A stretch of DNA of 64,000 nucleotides from JAOUEA01 sp963825635 (lineage in GTDB: Bacteria > Actinomycetota > UBA4738 > HRBIN12): assembly GCA_963825635.1 (NCBI GenBank), contig CAWGTU010000001.1, positions 1,302,001 to 1,366,000 of the forward strand, written 5' to 3'. Positions 57,370-64,000 of the stretch are shown piece by piece (the stretch's first letter is position 1; every line of letters begins with the position of its first letter). Under the pieces are notes generated by a model. It was not told where the DNA came from and did not search any database. It saw nothing but the letters and a program-made list of their open reading frames with translations. Position numbers and translations under genes: made by a program.

Positions 57370-59774
57370 GCACGAACGGCAAGGGAACGAACATCCTGGT
57401 GGACCGGCCCTCACGGCCGAGGGCATCCGAGCGGCAGACGCGCGCCCCCGCCGTGCTGTGGGATCGCATCAAGCTCCTGATCTTCCTGGGCATCCTGTGG
57501 CTCGCCGGGCTCGCGGTCGTGTGGAGCACCACCGTGCGCCCGCTCGACGGGCCTTTCGTCGATGCCGTGCGCATCGCGATCAACGACTACTGGTGGCTGC
57601 TCGCGCTGATGGCGCTCGAGTTCACGCGACAGGTCCACTACTTCATCGAGGAACGCTCGAAGGGGTACTTCCGCTTCTGGCAGCAGTCGGTCTTCGGCGG
57701 CACCGAGCGCCGGCTCGCGACGATGAGCGACTACACGCGGTATCGCGCCGGACGCGCGTTCAAGTTCGCGCTGTTCCTGTTGGTGCTCAGCACGATCCTC
57801 GGGCGAATCTTCGACACCGACCCCGTCTGGCTCGGCATCGTCGAGGCCCCGGCGCGCCTCGCTGCCGCGCTGCCGTTCGTGTTCCAGCTCGCGTTCGGGT
57901 TCTTCTTCGTGATGTTCCAGTTCATCGGCCTGTTCTGGTTCCTTTCGAGGGGCGGCATCGACACGATCATGCCCGACGAGATCGAGACCCGGTTCGACGA
58001 TGTGAAGGGCCAAGACGCCGCGCTCGGGCAGCTCAAGGAGACCCTGGTGTTCTTGGACGACCCCGAGGCGATCGAGTCGCGCGGCGGCTACGTGCCCGGG
58101 GGCATCCTCCTGTGGGGACCGCCGGGTACCGGGAAGACCCTGATGGCGCAGGCCGTGGCGGGGGAGACCGCGAAGCCCTTCGTGAACGTCGACGCCGGCG
58201 CCTTCATCAACATGTTCATGGGCGTCGGCATCCTCAAGGTCCGGTCGCTCTATCGCAAGCTCCGCAAGCTCTCGATGCGCTACGGAGGCGCGATCGTGTT
58301 CATCGACGAGGCCGATTCCCTCGGCAGCCGCGGACAACAGGTCGCCACCGGGTTCGCCCCCGTCTCACCCTGGACCACGACCCCGAGCTGCAACGGGGTT
58401 GCCTACCTCTCGGCCGCCGGACGCGACGCTGCGTTCCATGCGGGGCCGGCGTCGGGCGAGCCCGGCGCGCCGTACAAGGAGCAGGTGATCATGGGCGGCA
58501 TGGCGGGGGGCGGTGGCATGGGCACGCTCCAAGCCCTCCTCGCCGAGATGTCGGGTCTCACGAAGCCGAAGGGGCTCGTGAACAAGATCCGCAAGATGCT
58601 CGGCATGAAGCCGAAGCCGCCGCCGAAGTACCGCATCCTGCACATCTTCGCGACGAACATGCCGAACACGCTCGACCCGGCGATGTTGCGCCCCGGGCGT
58701 GTCGATCGGCAGTACAAGGTGGGCTACCCGCAGAAGGACGGTCGCCGGGCCACCTTCGAGTACTACCTCGCCAAGGTGAGGAACGACCTCTCCTCCGACG
58801 AGATCGACAAGCTCGCGACGATCACGCCGTACTTCTCCGGTGCGTCGATCAAGGACATCGTGAACGAGGGCCTCGTGATCGCGATCCGCGACGACCGCGA
58901 CACGGTGAGCTACGCCGACGTCGTGAAGGCGAAGCAGCTGAAGCAGCACGGCCTGCCCGACGAGCACGAGTACATCGAGCGGGAACGTCACTCGGTCGCC
59001 GTGCACGAGGCATGTCACGCCGTCGTGGCCTACCGGCTCCGCAAGCACGCCGTGATCGACATGGCGACGATCGAGCGGCGCGGTGACGTCGGGGGCTTCG
59101 TCTCGTCGATCCCCCCCGAGGACCAGTTCGTGCAGTGGCGCTCGGAACGCGAGATCGACGTGATGACGGCCCTCGGATCGCTGGCCGGCGAGCGCATGTT
59201 CTTCGACGGCGATCACTCGATGGGGGTCGGTGGCGACATGCGAGCCGCGACCGGCATGACGAGCCAGGCGCTCGCGTACTACGCGATGGGCGACCGGTTC
59301 GCCTCCCGGTCGGTCACGCTCGCGCCGCTCGGCTCCGCGTCGATGGAGACCGGCGGCGATCGCGCCCTCTTCGACTCCGCGTTCGGACAGAGCGTCGAGG
59401 AGAAGCTCGCCGAGCTCTACGAGCGCACGTGGACCCTGCTCGAGGAGAACCGTTCCGAGGTGCTGGCGCTCGCCCATGCACTCGAGACCGTGAAGACGAT
59501 CACGGGCGACGACGTGGAGGCGATCATCGAGGGAACACGCGGTCCGACCGTCGATGGGCGCCCGTACGGCGATCCGTCGTTCCGGCAGATGCTCCACCGC
59601 TACCACGAGGCCGTCCTCAGAGCTCACAAGGAGCACGCCGGGGTCGAGTCGCGCATCCCCGTGCCGGTGCCGCCCCCGCCGGTCGAGGTGGCGAGCGGCG
59701 ACGGCAGCGACCGGGGCGAGTGGCCGCGGCTCACGCAGGGGCCCCCTTCGCCTCCGCGTCCCGACGACGCATAG
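57366..59774 (+). CDS. FtsH-like membrane AAA+ metalloprotease with four-helix N-terminus and ATPase-domain insertion
   Basis: 802 aa. N-terminal region has about four membrane helices (36-57, 75-94, 132-149, 166-195) instead of FtsH's two with an external domain. AAA+: Walker A GPPGTGKT (251-258), Walker B VFIDEAD (311-317), then an extra ~100 residues (~325-422) rich in Gly, Ala and Pro before ATNMPNTLDPAMLRPGRVDR (sensor/Arg fingers). M41 protease: zinc site HEACH (548-552) in VAVHEACHAVVAYR and the third ligand in VGGDMRAATGM. Long Pro-rich tail. The protease core looks active. Standard FtsH elsewhere would make this a divergent paralogue. GTG start coupled to the lipoprotein. Confidence 0.88.
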   Translation: MSTNGKGTNILVDRPSRPRASERQTRAPAVLWDRIKLLIFLGILWLAGLAVVWSTTVRPLDGPFVDAVRIAINDYWWLLALMALEFTRQVHYFIEERSKGYFRFWQQSVFGGTERRLATMSDYTRYRAGRAFKFALFLLVLSTILGRIFDTDPVWLGIVEAPARLAAALPFVFQLAFGFFFVMFQFIGLFWFLSRGGIDTIMPDEIETRFDDVKGQDAALGQLKETLVFLDDPEAIESRGGYVPGGILLWGPPGTGKTLMAQAVAGETAKPFVNVDAGAFINMFMGVGILKVRSLYRKLRKLSMRYGGAIVFIDEADSLGSRGQQVATGFAPVSPWTTTPSCNGVAYLSAAGRDAAFHAGPASGEPGAPYKEQVIMGGMAGGGGMGTLQALLAEMSGLTKPKGLVNKIRKMLGMKPKPPPKYRILHIFATNMPNTLDPAMLRPGRVDRQYKVGYPQKDGRRATFEYYLAKVRNDLSSDEIDKLATITPYFSGASIKDIVNEGLVIAIRDDRDTVSYADVVKAKQLKQHGLPDEHEYIERERHSVAVHEACHAVVAYRLRKHAVIDMATIERRGDVGGFVSSIPPEDQFVQWRSEREIDVMTALGSLAGERMFFDGDHSMGVGGDMRAATGMTSQALAYYAMGDRFASRSVTLAPLGSASMETGGDRALFDSAFGQSVEEKLAELYERTWTLLEENRSEVLALAHALETVKTITGDDVEAIIEGTRGPTVDGRPYGDPSFRQMLHRYHEAVLRAHKEHAGVESRIPVPVPPPPVEVASGDGSDRGEWPRLTQGPPSPPRPDDA

Positions 59775-59791
59775 CACCGACCGGCCGACGG

Positions 59792-59797
59792 TAAGCT
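59792..59797 (+). promoter_or_regulatory. -10 element (TAAGCT) for cysS
   Basis: TAAGCT ends 7 nt before the cysS ATG. Confidence 0.5.
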
Positions 59798-59804
59798 CAG
59801 CGCC

Positions 59805-61196
59805 ATGCGCCTTTACAACTCGCTGACGCGCGAGCTCGACGAGGTCCGTCCCGTGACCGAGGGGCACGTGACGATCTACACATGTGGACCCACGGTCTAT
59901 CGAACCGCGCACCTCGGGAACCTGCGCACGTTCATGCTGGGCGACCTGATCCGGCGTGCCCTGGAGATGGAGGGCTACCGGGTGACGCAGATCATGAACA
60001 TCACCGACGTCGGACACATGACCGACGAGGCCTCTCCGGAAGCCGTCGACAAGATGGCGCTCGCCGTCGAGGACGAGGGGATGTCGGCGCTCTCGATCGC
60101 AGAGAAGTACGCCCGGGCCGTGTTCGATGACGCCGCCGCGGTGGGCATCCGTCCCGCCGACGAGTACCCGAAGGCAACCGAGCACATCCCAGAGATGATC
60201 GAGCTCACCCAGACCCTGATCGACCGGGGGCACGCGTACCTGGCGGAGTCCGGCAGCGTGTACTTCGACGTATCGTCGTTCCCCGGCTACGGGAAGCTGA
60301 GCGGCAACACCCTCGACAACCTCCGCGAAGGCCACCGGGATCTCGAGACCGATCCGGCCAAGCGGCACCCGGCCGACTTCGCCCTGTGGAAGGCTGCCGG
60401 TCCCGGCCGGCTCATGAAGTGGGACTCGCCGTGGGGCGTGGGGTTCCCCGGCTGGCACATCGAGTGCTCGGCGATGTCGATGAAATACCTGGGCGATCGG
60501 TTCGATATCCACACCGGCGGCAGCGATCTGAGGTTCCCCCACCACGAGGACGAGATCGCACAGAGCGAGGGCGCGGTCGGCCACCAGGTCGTCTCGATCT
60601 GGGTGCATGGGGGGCACCTGCGGCAATCGGGACAGAAGATCTCGAAATCCACGGGGAACACGATCCGGGTCCCGGAGCTCGTCGAGCGGGGTCTCGATCC
60701 GCTCGCGTTCCGCTGGCTCACGTTCCAGACGCGCTACCGGTCCGAGATGGACTTCACGTGGGAGTCGATGGAGGCGGCCGACGCGAAGGTGAAGCAGCTC
60801 CGCCGGCGCATGGCCGAGTGGGCGCCGGCCGCTGCGGAGCTCGGCGACCCTGGGAAGGCCTATGACGCGCGGTTCCGGGCGGCGATCGCGACAGACCTCG
60901 ACATGCCCGCAGCCGTCGTCGTCGTGAACGCGGTCGCGGGCGATGATGCCGTCGCCGCCGCAGAGCGGTACGCGCTCCTGGCGTCGTGGGACGCCGTGCT
61001 CGGACTCGATCTCGAGCGGGAGGCCACGAGCGGATGGGCGCCGACCCACGAGATGGCCTCGATGATGTCCCGGCGCGATGCGGCCCGCGCCGAGAAGGAC
61101 TACGTGGAGAGCGATCGACTGCGCGACGAGTTGGCCGCCATGGGCCTCGAGGTCATGGACACGCCCGACGGCACCAAGGTTCGACCCCGCGACTGA
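59805..61196 (+). CDS. cysS: Cysteine--tRNA ligase
   Basis: 463 aa class I synthetase. HIGH-like TVYRTAHLGNLRTFMLGDLI, zinc-ligand and Cys-specific segments (YTCGPTVY, GWHIECSAMSMKYLG, HHEDEIAQSE), KMSKS-like SGQKISKSTGNTI and the C-terminal anticodon domain ending LEVMDTPDGTKVRPRD. The full C-terminus argues for CysS rather than the shorter mycothiol ligase MshC. The stop is 4 nt from the convergent M24 peptidase stop. Confidence 0.95.
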   Translation: MRLYNSLTRELDEVRPVTEGHVTIYTCGPTVYRTAHLGNLRTFMLGDLIRRALEMEGYRVTQIMNITDVGHMTDEASPEAVDKMALAVEDEGMSALSIAEKYARAVFDDAAAVGIRPADEYPKATEHIPEMIELTQTLIDRGHAYLAESGSVYFDVSSFPGYGKLSGNTLDNLREGHRDLETDPAKRHPADFALWKAAGPGRLMKWDSPWGVGFPGWHIECSAMSMKYLGDRFDIHTGGSDLRFPHHEDEIAQSEGAVGHQVVSIWVHGGHLRQSGQKISKSTGNTIRVPELVERGLDPLAFRWLTFQTRYRSEMDFTWESMEAADAKVKQLRRRMAEWAPAAAELGDPGKAYDARFRAAIATDLDMPAAVVVVNAVAGDDAVAAAERYALLASWDAVLGLDLEREATSGWAPTHEMASMMSRRDAARAEKDYVESDRLRDELAAMGLEVMDTPDGTKVRPRD

Positions 61197-61200
61197 GGGC

Positions 61201-62298
61201 CTACTCCACGACCTGCAGCTCGCGGGTCGATCGGTTCAGTCGCTCCACTCCCTCGGCGGTGACCGCCACGATGTCCTCGATCCGCACACCGAAGGCCCCT
61301 TCGAGGTAGGCGCCGGGTTCGACGGAGAACGTCGTGCCGGGTGCGAGGACCCACTCGTTGCCCTCGACGATGTACGGGGGCTCGTGCACCTCGAGGCCGA
61401 TGCCGTGGCCGGTGCGGTGGATGAATCGCTCTCCGAGGCCGGCATGCTCGATGATGCGTCGGGCCACGCGGTCGACCTGCTGGGCGGCGACGCCGGGAGC
61501 GACCGCCTCGCACGCGGCCATCTGCGCTTCGCGCACGGCGTCGTACACCCGCTCGAACCCGGGAGGCGGCTCACCCACGACGACCGTCCTCGTCGTGTCA
61601 CTGTAGTAGCCGCCGAGCTCGCCGCCGAAGTCCATCACGACGGCGTCGCGGGGCATGATCGTGCGCCCCTGGGGCTCGTGGTGCGGGGATGCGGAGTTCG
61701 AGCCACTCGCCACGATCGTGAAGTCTGCCCGCGCGTGTCCGTTGCGTACCAGGAGGTCCGCGAGATCGGCCGCGACCTCCTCCTCACGGCGGCCCACGAA
61801 GCCCATCGTGCAGATGGCACGGAACGTCTCGTCGGCGCCTCGGGCGGCCCTGCGCAGCGCGGCGAGCTCGTCCTCGTCCTTCACCGCCCTCAGGCGGCCG
61901 ATCACGGGCGATGCAGGCTCGAAGGCGATCGCCGGGACGGCGCCTTGAAGGCCGAGCACATGGCTGGCCCAGAGCCGGTCCCCGACGGCGACGCGCCCCT
62001 CGGACGGCAGGAGCCTCGCGGCCTCCGCGTAGGGGTCGACCCCGTCGGTCCACCCGACCAGCTCGATCGACCCACCGCTCGGACAACCGGCGGCGAGCGG
62101 GCGCTCGAGCTCGGGCACGAGCATGGCAGGGGCCTTCCCGCTGCGCAGCACGAGCAGCGTGGGCCTTTCGAGCGGCATCGGGTCGTATCCGGTGAGGTAT
62201 GCCAGGTCCGGCGAGGGGGCGACCACGAGGGCATCGAAGCCCTGGGCCGCCGACTCGTCGGCGGCGCGGCGCATGCGGTCATCGAGCCGGGCGTTCAC
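61201..62298 (-). CDS. M24 family metallopeptidase (Xaa-Pro peptidase-like)
   Basis: 365 aa. N-terminal creatinase-like domain (~1-135), C-terminal pita-bread domain with all five metal ligands: VMDFGGELGGYYSDTTRTV (two Asp), HRTGHGIGLEVHE (His), FSVEPGAYLEGAFG (Glu) and VRIEDIV (Glu). Probably releases N-terminal residues before proline. GTG 62298 has AGGAGG 4 nt upstream. It is the last gene of a minus-strand operon. Confidence 0.92.
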   Translation of the reverse strand: MNARLDDRMRRAADESAAQGFDALVVAPSPDLAYLTGYDPMPLERPTLLVLRSGKAPAMLVPELERPLAAGCPSGGSIELVGWTDGVDPYAEAARLLPSEGRVAVGDRLWASHVLGLQGAVPAIAFEPASPVIGRLRAVKDEDELAALRRAARGADETFRAICTMGFVGRREEEVAADLADLLVRNGHARADFTIVASGSNSASPHHEPQGRTIMPRDAVVMDFGGELGGYYSDTTRTVVVGEPPPGFERVYDAVREAQMAACEAVAPGVAAQQVDRVARRIIEHAGLGERFIHRTGHGIGLEVHEPPYIVEGNEWVLAPGTTFSVEPGAYLEGAFGVRIEDIVAVTAEGVERLNRSTRELQVVE

Positions 62299-62308
62299 GA
62301 GGCCTCCT

Positions 62309-63238
62309 CTAGAGCTTCAACAGTATCTGCTGGGCAACGACCTGGAACGTCGCCGGCGTCGTTCCGAAGGGCTCCCCGTCGGCGACCACGGCGAGCGGGC
62401 GGTCGGCCTCGACGGAGAACCGGATCTTCGCGCGGAGCTCCTTGATCGCCTCGTCGGGCACGTGACCGCCGTGGCGCATGATGCGCGGCATCATCGTGTA
62501 GGCGTCGGACTTCTGGCCCGTGAAGACGAGCGCGTCGAGCACGCCATCGCCGGGGTAGGAGCGCGGTGACAGACGCATCCCCGACGTGAACTGCCCGTTG
62601 CCGATCACGATGTGGAACGTCTCGCCCTCCCACGTCTTCGTGTCGTAGCCCACGCGGACGACGCGGCGCCTCGTGCCCGCATAGCCACGCCAGAAGCCGA
62701 GGAACCGCCGTCGCCGGTCACCGAGCCGAGCTGGAAGGCGCCGGCGGGCGAGCTCGACGTCGGCGCCGAGTCCCACCTGCGCGAGGTTGTGCGCGTATCG
62801 CGTGACCCGCTGACCGTCGGGCCCCGTGCACGTGATCCGCATCAGATCGAACGGGTACGTGACGTCGCCCATCAGGTGGCGCACCCCCCCGTCGACATCG
62901 TCGGGCAACCCGAAGCTCCGCAGCAGGTCGTTGCTCGCCTCGGCCGCGACGACACCGAGCACGGGTTCTGGGACGATCGGCGCGCCATCGCGGAAGAGCC
63001 CGTTCACCACGTCCTGCACGGTCGCGTCATCGCCCACCGCCACGACGTAGCGGAACCCCTGGTCGAGGGCCGACGATGCAAGGTGCGCGCCCTCGCCCGG
63101 GGCATCCGCGATGCTCAGCTCGTACTCGAGGTCGTTGGCCGCCAATGCCCGTCGGAGCGCGGGGAGGCGCTCCCCAACCCGGCCGTCTGCGTCAGCCGGC
63201 TGGGCGATCACCGCGAGGGTTCCGAAGGGGCTGGTCAT
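62309..63238 (-). CDS. Diacylglycerol/lipid-kinase-family protein with altered nucleotide-binding motif
   Basis: 309 aa of the DAGK/YegS/sphingosine-kinase fold: VVAVGDDATVQDVVNGLF (69-82), the DDVDGGVRHLMGDVTYPFDL link and the C-terminal beta domain (VIGNGQFTSGMRLSPRSYPG, GVLDALVFTG, ADGEPFGTTPATFQVVAQQI). The canonical GGDGTxNEVVNG reads GDDATVQDVVNG, with both key glycines and the Glu replaced, so ATP-dependent activity is uncertain. Coupled to the helicase gene by an ATGA overlap and 10 nt from the M24 peptidase. Confidence 0.85.
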   Translation of the reverse strand: MTSPFGTLAVIAQPADADGRVGERLPALRRALAANDLEYELSIADAPGEGAHLASSALDQGFRYVVAVGDDATVQDVVNGLFRDGAPIVPEPVLGVVAAEASNDLLRSFGLPDDVDGGVRHLMGDVTYPFDLMRITCTGPDGQRVTRYAHNLAQVGLGADVELARRRLPARLGDRRRRFLGFWRGYAGTRRRVVRVGYDTKTWEGETFHIVIGNGQFTSGMRLSPRSYPGDGVLDALVFTGQKSDAYTMMPRIMRHGGHVPDEAIKELRAKIRFSVEADRPLAVVADGEPFGTTPATFQVVAQQILLKL

Positions 63239-64000
63239 CGCGGCCGCATCGTAGCTAGACGCCCGGTGTACGCGACGACGCCTCGGATGACCGACGACCG
63301 CGCGGCCGCGAAGAGCGCGGCCACCTCGGGCTCCGCGACGTCCTCGACCTGTCGGAGGAGGTCGAGGAGCTGCTTGCAGTTGCGCACGAAGTCGCCGGGG
63401 GCCATCTCGGTCTCGCCGAGCACCTCCTCGAGCGGCCGCCCGCTCGCCCAGTGGAAGATCGGTGTCGCGAACCCGGCCTCGAGCTCGCGACAGAGCTGCA
63501 CCTGGTGGTCGTCCTCCGCTCGGCGGATCCGCCGCCAGGTTCGCTGCAGCAACTCGAAGCGCTCCTTCGTCGCCGGGGTCGGCATGTCGCCCGAGAGCGG
63601 CACACGCTCGCGGCCCTCGTAGACCACCGAGGAGATGAGCGCCGCCACCTCTGCCGGTCGGAGGCCGTCGAAGATGCCGCGAGCCAACGCCTCGGCCACC
63701 AGGATGTCGCCCTCACCGTAGATGCGCGAGAGGCTGCGCCCCCTGTCGGTGACCGACCATCCGTCGACGTAACCGAGCTCCCGCAGCACCGAGAGCACCC
63801 GATCGAACTGGCGTGCCAGCGTCTCGGTGCGCACCCGTATGCGGCGCTGGATGCCCGCGAGCGAGGCCTCCCGCTCGTCCACCCTCCTCGCCCATCGTTC
63901 GTGCTTCGCCCGCTCGGGACACCGATGACAGGGGTGCGCGGACGCGCGCTCCTCGAGCTTCACGGCCTCCCGCTCCACCTTCGGGTCCGCCCGATGCTTC
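63235..64000 (-). CDS. helY: Ski2-like RNA helicase, C-terminal part (DSHCT domain; 5' end outside the window)
   Basis: Runs to the right edge without an upstream start, so only the last 254 residues are visible. They contain a cysteine/histidine cluster (HPCHRCPERAKHERW), a helical link, a winged-helix-like LGYVDGWSVTDRGRSLSRIY and the DSHCT region (SSVVYEGRERVPL ... QLLDLLRQVEDVAEPEVAAL). This matches the C-terminus of actinobacterial HelY (Rv2092c-like) DEAD/DEAH helicases. The motor domains lie outside the window, so activity cannot be judged here. Confidence 0.85.
   Translation of the reverse strand, partial: KHRADPKVEREAVKLEERASAHPCHRCPERAKHERWARRVDEREASLAGIQRRIRVRTETLARQFDRVLSVLRELGYVDGWSVTDRGRSLSRIYGEGDILVAEALARGIFDGLRPAEVAALISSVVYEGRERVPLSGDMPTPATKERFELLQRTWRRIRRAEDDHQVQLCRELEAGFATPIFHWASGRPLEEVLGETEMAPGDFVRNCKQLLDLLRQVEDVAEPEVAALFAAARSSVIRGVVAYTGRLATMRPR

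Noticed and set aside
59805..61196. Mycothiol ligase MshC
   Set aside because: Length and the intact C-terminal anticodon domain fit CysS.

Overview
The window is GC-rich chromosomal DNA from a member of the Actinomycetota, most likely a deep-branching or uncultured lineage. Evidence: a GarA-like FHA protein followed by an FtsR-like MerR regulator beside gcvH; a DUF4193 zinc protein; a fused apolipoprotein N-acyltransferase/polyprenol-phosphate mannosyltransferase (Ppm1-like); very high GC with frequent GTG starts; and an actinobacterial-looking rRNA operon. Gene order follows Mycobacterium tuberculosis over two stretches (roughly Rv1649-Rv1713 and Rv1826-Rv1832), but the intervening genes differ. 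No phage, IS element, CRISPR array or replication origin was recognised.

Layout. 1-11.2 kb: 3' end of an rRNA methyltransferase fused to a histidine-kinase-like module, then pheS-pheT, argF, polX, a 3-methyladenine glycosylase, a convergent class A penicillin-binding protein with a PASTA domain, and tyrS. 11.2-16.6 kb: a complete 16S-23S-5S operon with promoter, structured leader, processing stems and terminator, and no spacer tRNA. 16.7-21.3 kb: TPR protein, metallo-beta-lactamase-fold hydrolase, SSB-like protein, DUF1015 protein, HAD phosphatase, phasin-like protein. 21.3-29.5 kb: tlyA-nadK-recN, pyrG, NUDIX, ald, tyrosine recombinase and a DksA/TraR zinc-finger protein. 29.6-41.1 kb: deoB-deoA, an M50-like pseudoprotease, trpS, scpA-scpB-rluB-aroH-tyrA-aroA-cmk-der (chromosome segregation, aromatic amino acids, GTPase) and tRNA-Pro(GGG). 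41.1-50.6 kb: pgsA, gcvH, FHA, MerR, D-Ala-D-Ala carboxypeptidase, hpt, bifunctional-nuclease domain protein, CAP protein, MerR, a possible nuclease-fold protein, gcvPA-gcvPB. 50.6-56 kb, minus strand: lnt/ppm fusion with DUF4193, and a standalone reverse-transcriptase-like gene coupled to an amidohydrolase. 56-64 kb: Lrp regulator, lipoprotein coupled to a four-TM FtsH-like AAA+ metalloprotease, cysS, and a minus-strand trio of a Ski2-like helicase (cut by the window edge), a diacylglycerol-kinase-like protein and an M24 peptidase.

Three themes stand out. (1) Many first-of-operon genes have a TAnnnT -10 element only 6-10 nt before the start codon, so leaderless transcription appears common. 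(2) Four conserved genes (recN, ald, deoB, tyrA) each carry a single extra base in or next to a G/C run; this looks like systematic sequence error rather than real decay. (3) The least explained genes are the small reverse transcriptase, the FtsH-like protein with a replaced N-terminus and a large insertion in its ATPase domain, the M50-family protein with both zinc histidines replaced by arginine, and the methyltransferase/kinase fusion at the left edge.
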